DNA of 64,000 nt from Steinernema hermaphroditum (Eukaryota; Nematoda; Chromadorea; Rhabditida; Steinernematidae). This document shows positions 36,474 to 47,704 of this stretch, in pieces. The translations under genes were made by a program, and so were the position numbers. The notes below the pieces were generated by a model. The model was given only the letters and a program-made list of their open reading frames with translations. It ran no database searches and was not told the DNA's origin. Location: assembly GCA_030435675.1 (NCBI GenBank), contig CM059622.1:8122001-8186000 (forward strand). The letters are read 5' to 3'. How positions within the stretch are numbered: the first letter of the stretch is position 1; each line of letters begins with the position of its first letter.

Positions 36474-38333
36474 ATGAGTTCGCCGAAGAACTCGGAGTCG
36501 CTAAGAGCCGACGAGATAAGGGAGAAGCAGAAGTTGGGCCACCGGCGGATCGACCGCCAGGGAGAGGTTAGCTACAAGCGGGTGCCCACGAATGCCCTCA
36601 TGGGCGCTATCCAGCTAGGTATAGCCAACTCCATCGGCTCGCTCGCGAGCAAGCCTGAGCGCCAGCTCCTCGTTCAGGACTTCGGTTACGTCGTCGATGT
36701 TGCTTTCCCTTCGTAAGGACACACAGAATGTGCAAATGTGATAATTTTGAATTTCAGGGAAGGATCCCTCACCACACCGTCGCATCAGTACGGCGACTTC
36801 CGGTTCAAAACGTACGCACCAATGGCGTTCCGGCACTTCCGCGATCTCTTCAACATCAAACCTGCCGATTTCCTCGTATGTGTTCCCCGGCGACCGCAAA
36901 TTTTAGTGCATCTTCCAGCGGTCGATCTGTACGGAGCCGCTGAAGGAACTGTCGAACCCGGGAGCGAGTGGATCCATCTTCTACGTGTCATCTGACGACC
37001 AGTTCATCATCAAGACGGTGCAGAAGAAGGAGGCCGAATTCTTTCAGCGGCTGCTGTCCGGCTACTACATGAACATCCACCAGAACCCGAAGACGCTTCT
37101 GCCGAAGTTCTTTGGTTTCTTCTGCTACCAGGTGAGCGCTCTCGGCTTGCTCGACTCAACTTTCTGCTGCAGAGTTTCGGCAAAAACATCCGACTGCTGG
37201 TGATGAACAATCTATTTCCGCAGACGATAGCGATCCACGAGAAGTACGACTTGAAGGGATCCACCTACAAACGAATGGCCTCCAAGGCAGAGAGGGAAAA
37301 GAACGCGCCGACGCTGAAGGATCTAGACTTCCTAAAAGATCATAAAGACGGAATAATGCTGGACCCCGTAGCCTACGACGCTCTGGTTAATGTTCTAGGG
37401 AGAGACACCCTGGTTGGTGGTAGCTAGCTGGCCTTTTGATAAGTTTGTCTTTTCAGGTCTTACGGTGCTTCAGAATAATGGACTACAGTATGCTGGTCGG
37501 CGTGCACAACCTCAACATTGCCAACGAAGCCGGAACGGGTAATACGACGGAAGAAGAGGGCGGCGAACAGCCGGGAACCAGTCGCGCCGTCGACGTGAGG
37601 CACAAGCGATCTCAGAGGCTGAAGTCCAAATTCAGCATGTGGGGTCCCCTTCAGGGCGACGACGGATTCAGCAACAACCCGTAAGCATCCACGCTCAAAA
37701 GACCCGTTGACTTCGTTTCCAATTTCAGGGCGGACGGAATTCCGGCACGGAACACCAGAGGCGAGAACTTGCTCCTTTTCATCGGCATCATCGACATCCT
37801 GCAGAGCTACAGAATATCGAAGAAGATCGAACACATCTGGAAGAGCGTGGTCCACGATGGCGTGAGTACTCCCTGACGTCTTCCGAGCAACCGAGTGTGC
37901 TTTGCAGGATACCGTATCCGTCCATCATCCCGACTTCTACGCCGAACGTTTTCAGAATTTCATCCAGAACCAGGTGTTCAAGAAGCTGCCAAGAAGCTCC
38001 CAGCGACAGTCAGATCAGTTACCCAGTTGTAATCGGCGGAGGCATTCGGCCAATGTTGCGAATGCCGCCCGGAAGGAACTGTTGGTAGATTTGATCGATG
38101 CTAACGACTCCAGTCGGCGGTAAATCTTCCGAAATCTCGTCAATCAATTGCATCTAACCTCCATTCTCTTTAGATGCATATGGGACAGGCACCAACTTAT
38201 CGACCAGCGCATCAAGGAGCGGCACATAATGAATCATCATTTGCGCGAGGAAGAAGAAGAAGACCAAGAGGTCGAATCCGACGAGCTCGATTCAGATCCG
38301 ATGCTGTGTTTGGACCGCGACACAACGTGCTAG
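36474..38333 (+). CDS. PIP5K: Phosphatidylinositol-4-phosphate 5-kinase, type I, tandem copy 2
   Basis: Second copy of the same kinase. The start follows TTTTCAG directly and gives a short unique N terminus ([18 protein letters not shown]). From there the core matches copy 1 almost base for base through exons and most introns; intron 1 is the exception, different in the two copies (33564-33608 against 36715-36757). The substitutions are few ([12 protein letters not shown] for [17 protein letters not shown] for VKVLG, NLNIAN for NLDIAN). After VFKKLP the tail is unrelated to copy 1: [18 protein letters not shown], then an intron, then an acidic end ([18 protein letters not shown]) stopping at 38333. 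Both copies look intact, so they are probably both functional, with different regulation or partners. Confidence 0.9.
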
Positions 38334-38844
38334 AATAACCGTGGACCCCGCTATTGTACGTTGAGTTTCTAAGTAAATAGAATAAGTGAGTCTCCTGTGA
38401 GTCCGATGGCTCAGCTATGTAAGGGAAATGTAAGAGAAAAGTTTCTAAGTTTCTAAGCGTTTCCATGGGAGAGCAATTTCCTCGTCCTCAAAAGCTCAAG
38501 CGCCGTTCTCCTCCAGGTGTGAATTTATGAAGTCGTTTGTGGGTTTTGTGACTCTCTTATGTTTTTATCGCGGAGCAGAAGGGCGATCAAAACAAATGGA
38601 ACCAATTTTTGGACTGCATTCGGAATTCCCAAAACGACGGTCCGTGGATCCATGGGCAAATTGTTTATGGTACGCCGGAATGCGGCTCTTTTCTGGAGCG
38701 CTATTTAATCTTATTCGCCTTCCGAGATCGCGGCGGCCGCGACGCGGCTCCGCCTTGGATGCTCATGGGTACGCCTCAGGCGCCGGCCGCATTGATTGTG
38801 CCGAACGCGCGCGAGGCCGCATTAGTTCCCCTACTGCATCGAGA
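38334..38844. other. Interval upstream of synaptotagmin
   Basis: About 510 bp. It contains the copy-2 PIP5K 3' flank and the synaptotagmin upstream region. Short open frames exist on the plus strand, continuing into the synaptotagmin first exon, but I see no supporting motif. Confidence 0.3.
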
Positions 38845-40527
38845 ATGGTCGCCTCTTCCGACGGCCGAGGATTCGACTCCTCCAACACGACTTCCACCCC
38901 GGGTAAGTGCGCTCCCCTAACGCGAATTCAACCTCCTACAGCCCTATCCATCGTTGTCGCCTCCGGAGGGCTCCTGGCCCTCGTCGCAGTCAGTATCTGC
39001 CTCATCTACGGCCGAAGACAGCACCAAAATAAGGCCCACCGCCGCTTCTCAGCGAAGTCGCCCCTCATCTCGCACTCCCCGGTGGTGCCCCTCAAGGCGG
39101 CCCATGTCAAAGGTGAGCCCACCGTACCCCGGCTTCTCCGATGACGAGCATCGGCGCGGTGACGTAGGCCGGCGCCGTCTCTTCTTGCCTCGGGGTCATC
39201 TCTCAGCGTTCGGGGCGTCAAAAGGCGCCGCGCCGCTCTCTGGCACCCCATTAGCGGCGGGGACACGTCCGGGCCTTGGTTTCCCGGCGAGGTTACTCAC
39301 CGAATCGGCGACATCTCATTAGTCGGGCTACGGTAACCGCGGGAGTTGCCGTCTGTCGCTTCCCCGGACTTAGGCGCTTTCTCGGGTGCACTTTTGTTTT
39401 GTGTCGTCGGCACCTGTCGCGGGCGGAGTCGAGGACGCAGAAGAGAACTGACGGCGATGTTTAGGGCCGCGCGGACTGAAAAACGCGACGAGTCCTGTGC
39501 AGAGTCCACAGGGCTCGGAGTACTCTTCGAGTTCCTCATGCTCCTTCCACTCGCCCTCGGAGCTGCACCCTCCGGTGGCAGTCGGCGGCGGCATCCGGAA
39601 GATCTCGACGAGCCAGCTCGGCAAAGAGCGCGGCGTGCTCAGTTTCTCCCTCCACTACGACGCACAGAGCGCTGCGCTCCAGGTGTGCGTCGTCGGCTGC
39701 CGCGACCTCCCGGAACTGCTCATCGCCCCCGATGGTCAGTGTCTCCTCGACCCCTACGTCAAGCTGCAGCTCCTGCCCGAGAAGGAGCATCGCGTCAAGA
39801 CCCGCCTCGTCAAAGCCACCCGGAACCCCGTTTACGACGAGCAGTTCACAATGTACGGGATCGGCACCGACCGACTCGCCACCACGAGTCTCCACTTCGC
39901 TGTCGTCGCCTTCGACCGCTACAGTCGGGATACGGTACTCGCCGAGGCGGTCTACTCCCTCAAGGAGGCTGAGCTGGCGCTCAGCGAGTACAAGGAGGTG
40001 GAGCTGACGCTCAGCGGCCGCGGCTCCGACCTCGGCGCGCAGCGCGGCGAGGTGCTCCTTAGCCTCTGCTATCAGCCCACCACCAGCCGGGTTACGGTAG
40101 TCATCCTCAAGATCAAGGATCTCCCGAAGTTCGACATCACCGGCATGGCGGGTAAGTGGCCCCTTCGCGGCGAGACCCGCGTCGTTCAGACCCCTACGTG
40201 AAGATCTACATGCTCTACAACGGGAAGCGCATTTGCAAGAAGAAGAGCCAGGTGAAGCGCCGCACCCTGGCGCCCGTCTACAACGAGTCCTTTGTCTTCG
40301 ACCTCCCGTCCACCGCCGAGGCCGACCTCTCGGCGATCCGCTTCGAACTCCAGGTGCTCGATTGGGACCGCGTCGCCCGCTCCGAGGTGATGGCACGCTG
40401 TGGAATCGACGACGGTAGGCGCCCCCTCCGGCCACTCTCACCGCTCCTTCCAGCGAACCTCCACTGGCAGCAGGCGCGTCAGAATCCTCGTCGCCAAATC
40501 GCCGAGTGGCACTCCCTCACCGGCTGA
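38845..40527 (+). CDS. SYT4: Synaptotagmin 4/11-type vesicle protein
   Basis: Calcium-related membrane-trafficking protein with a short lumenal N terminus, one transmembrane segment (LSIVVASGGLLALVAVSICL) followed by basic residues, and two C2 domains. C2A: LQVCVVGCRDLPELL, LDPYVKLQLLPEKEHRVKTR, NPVYDEQFTMYGI, AFDRYSRDTVL. C2B: GEVLLSLCYQPTTSRVTVV, LPKFDITGMADPYVKIYM, KKSQVKRRTLAPVYNESFVF, and the terminal WQQ-PRRQIAEWHSL typical of SYT4/11. Clear exons: 38845-38902, 38942-39112, about 39490-40150, 40189-40414 and 40453-40527. The junction from 39112 to 39490 is out of phase, so a small exon in 39113-39489 has probably been missed. The start ATG is the one that fits the first exon phase; no leader acceptor was identified. 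Confidence 0.87.
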
Positions 40528-40751
40528 ACGCATCCCTCGTCCGCACCTGTAAATACCGTATTCCCACCGGTCTCCTTCCCATAGCCCCAACTTGTTCCAA
40601 ACGAATCCGATTCTCTCCAACGACGTGTACCCACCATCCGAGTTATTTGTCCTCCTCCGATCTTTCCCCGCAAATTACTGTATTTTCTTCGAACGCGCTT
40701 CGGCTATTTCTCGATAAATCTGTCCTTTCCGAAAGTGAACGATTTCACGAT

Positions 40752-41238
40752 TTCACGATTTTATTTCGCGAATCAAAGGCATTATGCCTTGCGCGACACC
40801 GAAAATAGACAAACAGAGGATGTCTGGGAGACGACTTCATCCCTGGCGCGGCGTAGATGTCGAACCGGTGGTTGGCGGAGAGCTTCATGGGGCTTCTGGG
40901 AATCGGCAAATCTTCGGATTCAGGAGCGGAACATCGTTTGCGGCACAGCGCACGCTTCTGTGCTCGAATCTGATGGTCCGTGGTCCGGGAGTTGCGTCTT
41001 CGATGGTGGTGGCGTCCTCAGAGCGTCGGTGACCTTCGGGATGACTTCTCACGTGGCCGGATTCTTGATGTCGGACATCTTGTTGTCAGCGGTGGTGGGA
41101 CTACGGATTCCGGGTGTCCCAATTCCCTCTGGAAGCCGGAACAGTCACAACTGCCACGGGGTTTGCCATCTGACCGACCAGACACTCAGAGAGCGACCGG
41201 AGGGACCGACCGCTCGCCACCGCGACACGAGTGAGAGT
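40752..41238 (-). repeat. Hairpin-tailed short retroposon, copy A (long form)
   Basis: About 480 bp, more than 85% similar by eye to 53674-54166 and related to 47705-48130 on the other strand. Its 3' end (left side here) has the hairpin AAAGGCATTATGCCTT, then CGCGAAATAAAA and a tail of three ATCGTGAA-like units. The 5' end reads CACTCGTGTCGCGGTGGCGA in the element's own direction. A possible 7-bp target duplication AGTGAAC flanks it. No real coding capacity is inferred despite an open frame. Confidence 0.75.
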
Positions 41239-41861
41239 GAACCCCATCGGGAAATGTTGCAAAGCGCAGACCGAAAGCGAAGAGGTTCCCACACAGATTT
41301 GCCGATTTCCTCTTGGGTTTCCCGTCTGCACGCCAAAGGCAACTCCTCTGAAGAGACAACGAGCAAGGGAAGCGTCGCACACTGGAAGGCCACTTTGGCG
41401 CCCACGTGACTCAACTTCTAAGATTCCGTTTCTGTCCTGGACCCGAGAGAGAACACTTCTCTCAGCATCAAAGGCTGGTTTCCATCCAGGACAGAGAACT
41501 CCCGGATAAAGGAGAGGATCGACTCGGTGGGTAGTCCGGGGAAGCCCCTCCATGAATTTCGGAAAATATACTTTACTTTCGAAATTCTGAGTTCGCTCGT
41601 TAATGCGGGCAATGGAGAGAGGACATGCATAACCGATCTGCGGGGAATCTGAAGACATCTATGGACAACTATAGCACATAAGGGAGTCGACTGGAAGTGT
41701 CTATGTACAAAGACATGTGGATAAGCAGTAGAGGAGTCCCGAGGGACAAATAAGCACTTTGAGGAGGAATACCCGAATTAAACACCCCGAACAGCGGCTG
41801 CGCACCTGAGGTAACAAACTCGAACAGTTCTTCGGTACCCGGAGAAGCAGAAAAGGCGGGC
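41239..41861. other. Unassigned interval between retroposon A and Sp gene
   Basis: About 620 bp. A minus-strand open frame crosses it into the retroposon but shows no domain. It probably contains the Sp-gene 3' UTR and degenerate repeat sequence. Confidence 0.3.
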
Positions 41862-43283
41862 TCACATGGCCCTGTTGAGCATCGGCGAGGAGACGTCTGA
41901 GTTGCTGCGGAGGACGGCGGTGCCGCGGGAGTTCGCGTGCGTCTTCTCATGCTTCGAGAGGTGGTCGGAGCGCATGAACTTCTTGGCGCACTGCGAGCAC
42001 GTGAAGCGCTTCTCGCCGGTGTGAGTCCGGCGATGGCGCTGCAGCTCGTCGCTCCGCGTGAACTTCTTCGTGCACATCGACCAGTCGCACACGAAGGGTT
42101 TGTTGCCGGCGTGGCCCCGCAAATGCGCCCGGAGGTGCGACGTCTTCCCGTATGTTTTGTTGCAGAGGTGGCAAATGTGGAGTCGCGGCTTGTCCGCCCT
42201 GAAACTACCGTCTCCGACCGTCCGGGTGGGGGGACACTCACATGCGAGGCGTATTCGCCGAGTTCTGGCAGTTGGGGCACGTGCAGGCAGACCGTTTCGG
42301 GGTCTTCTTGAAGCCTGTCGAGTCCATGCCGGCGTTGTAGTCGCTGCCAGCGGAGTTCGGCGTCATCAGCGGCTGCGGCGCCACCTGCTGGCTCGCGGAG
42401 TTATGATTCGACATCGTTACCGGCGTGATCGGCGCCGTCTGCGTGTTCTCGTTCGTGATGATCCATTTCTGCGGGTCGTTCGGGTCCTGCAGGAAGTGTA
42501 GGTTCCCCAGGGTGATCTTCTGCTGCCCGGCGCCGTTTAGCTTCGGCACGGAATTATTGAACGGTGTCTGGGGCTGGTTCGCCTGTTGAGGCTGCTGTGG
42601 AGCCATCGGCTGCTGGGCCTGCTGGGGAGCCTGTGACTGTATGGCGCTCCCCCGGGGCGTCTGCTGGTGGAGATGGTGGTCCATCGGGGGCTCGACCTTC
42701 ACGTTCGGCTGCTGCGTGATGAGTTGGACGTTGTTCAGCGAAGTCATCTGCTTTCCGCTCTCCATTACCTGGGTCTGCGGCTCCGCATGACTGCTCGTCG
42801 GGGCGGTGGCGACATTGGAGACGGGGAATTGGATAAACGCGAACTGCAAAGGAAACAGTCACCCGTGGGAACGAATCGCGGCGGCGCCTTCGGCTGCACA
42901 AGACGCGTCGCCGGACGATCGATTGATTAGGGTTCAAGTTTAGCCTCCGACGCAAGCAAAAAGAAACGAACCTGCTGAGGCGCCGCACCGGCATGGGTCG
43001 TAGTGCCGTCGGCCGGCCGGATCAGGTAGAGCGGCGTGGCCGAGGTAGCCGTCGCCGGAATCGCGCTTCCGTTGATGCTCTGGGCGCCGGAGGGGATGAG
43101 GATGAGCTGCTGTCCTCCGGCGGTGGTGCCTTGAGGGAGGATGAGTTGGTACTGTCCCGGCTGGGCACCGGCTCCCGAGGACTGTGGGATCACTTGTATC
43201 TGCTGGGGCTGCGAGCTGCTAGAGACGGGCACCCCGCCGGAGGCCTCGGGCGGCTTCGGCAGAATCATGGGGGAATCGGCCAT
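41862..43283 (-). CDS. Sp-family C2H2 zinc-finger transcription factor
   Basis: Three exons (42972-43283, 42242-42843, 41862-42198) sum to 1251 nt, giving 416 aa. A long Gln/Ser/Pro-rich activation region ([19 protein letters not shown]) is followed by a Buttonhead box ([10 protein letters not shown]) and three C2H2 fingers at the C terminus: [44 protein letters not shown] and [21 protein letters not shown] (key contacts KTSHLRA, RSDELQR, RSDHLSK). The Btd box plus this finger set defines Sp1-4-like proteins rather than KLFs; C. elegans SPTF genes are the likely relatives. It should bind GC/GT boxes. The 1-kb upstream region to 44309 has no recognised gene. Confidence 0.9.
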
Positions 43284-44309
43284 GGCGAAGAGGTCGGGGC
43301 AGCGAGAGGAGGAGGAGGAGAAGTACGGGGGCGTGACGTTACGGAATACCTCGGACGGCGACTTCACTCGGAGCGGGGCGAGCTCGAAGGCGGCGCTGGA
43401 CTCAACTGCGGGGCGTTCCGCACCGGCGATGCGACCTCCGCGGCGCGTGTTCGACGGCCAATCGGTCGCGGGAGGCGGTCAATCGATTCCACTTCTCTGG
43501 TGCGCTCCGCTCCCGCCGCGCTCTCTTGCGCCTGCACCGCCTCGCACCCTCCCCCCACGCCCGTCGTCTTCCCGCAAAACACGTTTTCGCCCTTTGTTCC
43601 GAAGTCTCGCGATCTTCGAGGCGGGCCCCTCCAGGGGAGGGTCGCCGCCGTACACCGTCACAAACAGAAACGCAATCAACAGCACAACCAGTTGCTCTTC
43701 CGACGTCTTCCCGTTTGTACAGTACCTATGCACGTCTTCACCACGGATTTTGCCCGGCTTCGTCCGATCTTGCGCTCTTCAATAATTTATGGCCATCGGT
43801 GGTGGCTCCCTTCTCGGGGCGTGGTCCCAAAAGGATTTCGCCGACCGCCTCGCCGATCAAATCGCCCTCGACGCCGTGTTTCCTCTCCGAAACTCAAAGA
43901 ACCAAAGAACACGACGCTTATCCCACAGCCCGCACAGTGCAGAGTGCCCGTCCTCTCCCCAGATCGACTCGGACTTCTCCGGATCGGCATCTCCGCCGAC
44001 CTCCACATACCCCGTCGGAGAACTTCTTCCCCGAGGATCTCTAGAAATCAACACGGATCAGCGTCGATCGATGATCTCACACCGCGCTGACCAGCCCCAC
44101 TTCTCATGGCGCCGAACCGCGCGGCGCGGGTGCGCATTTCCCGCCACTCCTGGGGTGGCCTCCAGGGTGATGCAACGGTGCCGCCTACAAGGGGGCTTCA
44201 TTATGCAGCGCGGCGAGCCGCCCGAAACAATCCACAGCGCGGCGACGTAATGCCAAAAGTTTAACAAAAAAACTGACTTAACAAGGCGAATCTTCATAAC
44301 AAAACGTTC
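43284..44309. other. Intergenic region upstream of Sp gene
   Basis: About 1 kb between the Sp start and the OLA1 stop codon. Long GC-driven open frames occur on both strands, without domain matches. It probably contains the Sp promoter; no recognisable repeat. Confidence 0.3.
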
Positions 44310-45735
44310 TCATTTCTTCTTGGCGGCTGTCAGTCCGGCTCCGGCGTTGAACTTGAAGAGGATCACATCACCGTCCTCGACAACGTAGTTGCGACCTTGT
44401 TGGCGATATTTTCCAGCCCCTTTAACGGCGTTTTCGTGGCCAAGCTCCATAAGATCGGCCACTTTGCACACTTCGGCCATAATGAAGCCCTTTTCGAAGT
44501 CCGTGTGGATTCTGCCAGCAGCTTGTGGGGCCTTCGAGCCTTTCTAAATGAGAAAGGGTACAGTGCCAGGCTGAAGACGGTTACCTGGATAGTCCAAGCC
44601 TTGACTTCATCCTTTCCAGATGTGAAGAAATATTCCAGCTGAAGAGCCTTGTAACCGGTTTTGATAATCTTGTCAAGCGCGCTGGTACACTCATGCTGCA
44701 AAGGATAATGCCATTAGCGGAAACCCGAACGATTCTTCATTTACCTCCTTGAGATATACTTGTCTCTCGTCCTCTGGCATTTCCAGAAGTTTAAGTTCAA
44801 GGGCACCGCTGAAGGGAATGAGCACTGATCCGGCATCGTTCTCGTCGATCCACGCCTTAATCTTGGGGAGCCACTTATTCTTCTGAAATTAAGCACTAAG
44901 AGAGATGACAAATTTGTAACGGGTCACTACCTTACGGATATAATCCTTTTCTGAGAGGTTGACAAGATACACGATGGGTTTGGCTGTCAAAAAGAGGTGC
45001 TTGTTCAGCGCCTCGATTTCTTTCTCGTTCCAGACGGCTAGTCTTACGGGCTTCTTCTCATTTTCCAGAAGGCCTTTCACTTTCACCAAGGTGTCGTATT
45101 CGGGCTTCTTGGACTTATCACCTCCACGGATAGCCAGTTTCTCGACGCGATCAATAGCGCCTTCCAGATATTGCAGATCCTTCATGCGGAGCTCATCACT
45201 GATAATTTCGAGATCGCGAACGGGATTCACATCGCCTAAACATAAACAAAACTGAACAGAACGATATTGATGAGCTCACCTTCAACATGAGTCACATCGT
45301 CGTCATCGAAAGCACGGCAGAGATGGAACAGCGCGTCACAAGCGGACACGTGGGAAAGGAAAGCGTTTCCGAGGCCTTGACCCTCCGACGCTCCTTTCAC
45401 AAGACCAGCAATATCGGTGACATTCAAGAAAGCTGGTACTTTACTGGCCGGTTTGTAGTGGTCGCACAACCAGTCGAAGCGCTCGTCAGAGATGGCGACT
45501 CTGCTCTCGTTGGGGTCGATGGTACAGAAGGGGAAGTTCTCGGCCTGAGCTTCACTTTTTGTGAGAACATTGAAGAAGGTGCTTTTTCCAACGTTGGGAA
45601 GACCAAGGATGCCAACCTGACAACAGTCCATCGTTACGACTACAAAATACTCTTCGAATCTACCTTCAGATTGGTGCCGATTCGACCCATCAGGGGGGCA
45701 CGCTCCGGCTCGTCGTTCTTCTTCTTTGGTGGCAT
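44310..45735 (-). CDS. OLA1: Obg-like ATPase 1 (YchF family)
   Basis: Translation-associated P-loop ATPase of the TRAFAC class. The G1 loop is [12 protein letters not shown]. The G4-equivalent NLSEKDY (NxxE) is the feature that gives ATP rather than GTP preference in this family. [17 protein letters not shown] (G3) and the C-terminal TGS domain ([31 protein letters not shown]) are intact, ending [12 protein letters not shown]. At least six exons with 45-70-nt introns; the first begins [20 protein letters not shown]. The gene lies 196 bp downstream of the SmB stop on the same strand, so the two may be co-transcribed. Lower GC than the Sp gene next door. Confidence 0.93.
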
Positions 45736-45930
45736 CCTGTCGTCCTATATACCTAGCAACGTATAGGCACACACCAGCAAGCTCCATACCTAACAAAGTA
45801 CGTGGTTTAGGCGTCGACACCCAACAAGCATAACAAGCAGAACGTTCAGCGCTGTACAATTTATCGAGCGACACAAATACAACAACCAGATTAACAGTGA
45901 GGATCAATGGCTTCTTAGACGAAGGTCGGT

Positions 45931-46519
45931 TTAGTATCCACCAGGGGGAGGGCCAGGGGGTCGCATTCCTGCGGGAGGCATAGGCGGCATGCCATAACCG
46001 GGCTGCATGGCGCCGACACCAGGACCTCCCATTCCTCGAACAGCTCCTTGCAAGCCTATAGATGAGCTGGATTAAAGGAATTGAAAGTACAATAGAACTA
46101 CCTGGAGGGACACCCATGGGAGGAACGACGGGCATGCTACGACCAGCTGGCTTGGCAACTCCGGGTCCGCCGAGTCCACCGGCTTTGGGAACCTTGATGG
46201 TGTCATCGTCTTTGAGTGGGGGTCCGTCAACGGAGATGGAAACGATGTGCTCTCCCCGGAGCAGCACAAGTCCGAGAATGCGCTTTTCTTCGCCATCGCT
46301 CACTTTCTTTCCCGGCTTAGGCTTGATCTTTCTGATTTCTTCACAGTCGGCGAGTAAGATGTTCATGTGTTTGTCAAAGGCTGCAACAGGAACATAACGA
46401 TGAAAAATATTGCGCAACGCACCTTTAAAATATCCAATGAACGTTCTTGTGTCCTGCAGCACTACTTTCATCCGGTAGTTCAGATGGGACATCATCTTGT
46501 TGTTCTTGCTGATCGTCAT
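45931..46519 (-). CDS. SNRPB: Small nuclear ribonucleoprotein SmB/B'
   Basis: Core Sm protein of spliceosomal U snRNPs. Three exons: first ending near 46435, second ending near 46100, third to the stop at 45931. The Sm fold is covered by [20 protein letters not shown] (Sm1), then [16 protein letters not shown] and [19 protein letters not shown] (Sm2). The Pro/Gly tail ([19 protein letters not shown], ending GPPPGGY) is shorter than in vertebrates. GCCTTCAG ends about 23 nt before the ATG, consistent with trans-splicing. It is the upstream member of a possible two-gene unit with OLA1. Confidence 0.92.
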
Positions 46520-46616
46520 TTTGAACGACGGCGACTTGGACAAAAACTGAAGGCGGTTCTGAAAAATAAAGTGAACAGAGGCTGCGACGACTTTCTAAGC
46601 GCAACAACCGGATAAA

Positions 46617-46951
46617 ATGGCTCAAATGATGAAAGCAGAAACCGCCGCAAAACCTCAAAGTTCGCACGAGGTAAAAAAGGAGTTCAGTAATTAAATGAGA
46701 TTCGTTCTGGAAGAACATGGAAACGTCTTCCAGATCTCGAAGACATTCCAAACGTGAACAAAAAAAACGTTCGCACCGCACGGAACAAGAATTCGAAGCG
46801 ACGCAAGGAAATACGAAATTTTGCGGGTAGAAATCGTGGTGAGATCCAGTGGTGTGCTGAAACTGTGGACGTTGTTGTAGGCAAATCTCCCACCCACCGT
46901 ATAACGGTAGAAGAGTTAGAGGCTATCCGTTGTGGGACCGAATGGTCATAA
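46617..46951 (+). CDS. Possible small divergent gene, unresolved
   Basis: An ATG at 46617 opens MAQMMKAETAAKPQSSHE, followed by a possible GTAAAA donor. Downstream frames from about 46745 read as basic, Ser/Arg/Lys-rich protein (SRSRRHSKREQKKRSH in one frame, RTARNKNSKRRKEIRNFAG in another). I could not decide which frame joins. It is divergent from SmB with under 100 bp between them. No family recognised. Confidence 0.25.
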
Positions 46952-47696
46952 AATCGGTGTCGTCTTTGCGCGAAAATGACGCTGCGCTGGAATTGTGAAA
47001 GTTGTGGGGTGTTTTGAATTTTTCTACGGTTTGGAGGGGGCCTTTAGGTGGGGTGGAGTGGTTTGTTTTAAGTGAAATTTTGTGTGTATGTTCTTTAGGG
47101 GCATTTAAATTTTAGTGAAAAATTTTTTTGGATATGTTGATTGGAGGTGAAGATAGGTCCGATTTTGTGGTTTTTCGATGAAAAATCGAAATTAATTCAT
47201 AGAAAAAATTTTTTTGTGCGTGCTTAGGCTCTTTTTGAAGAGCAGAAAATTTCGAGAAAGTGCGAGATCTTCGATTTTGCTCAAAAAAGTTAGAAAAAAA
47301 GAAAAAAATATTTTCGGAAAAAAACGTGCTCCGTTCAAAGCCCTAAGGATCTGTGGATTCGCGTTTGTTTGGAGTGAGTTAGGTATCAATCGAAAGCTGA
47401 ATAAATTGCGCACAAAGCTACCGTTCTCGATTTCTCGAGTTGCGCAGTTGCTTTTCACTTTTTTCAACATTTTACGTGATCCCAAAGTTCCCACGAGTTA
47501 ACCTGTCGCGCAGCCCCCACCCAGGCTAGTCTTTATCACCTTCTCACGAGTTTTCTATTTTTTGATCGAGCTTCTTATTGGATCGAAGATGAGGATGCCT
47601 AGCAATTTTGAGAACATGGACGAACCCGAAGAAAATCTCTATGAGCTTAAGAGGAATCTGCCCTAGATTCTTTCCTTAGTGAACGTTTTGAGAGTC
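46952..47696. other. AT-rich non-coding stretch
   Basis: About 740 bp with long A/T runs (GTGAAAAATTTTTTTGG-like, repeated GAAAAAA patches), far poorer in GC than the rest of the window. No gene, terminal repeat or RNA structure recognised. It marks the transition from genes to the repeat block. Confidence 0.4.
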
Positions 47697-47704
47697 TCAG
47701 AGGA

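Noticed and set aside
33223..38333. PIP4K (type II kinase) identity for the tandem kinases
   Set aside because: [27 protein letters not shown] and [15 protein letters not shown] match type I PIP5K; the type II-specific segments are absent.
40735..41409. Open frame across retroposon A as a gene
   Set aside because: The same sequence recurs as a repeat in both orientations with target duplications; the frame is a by-product and has no domain.
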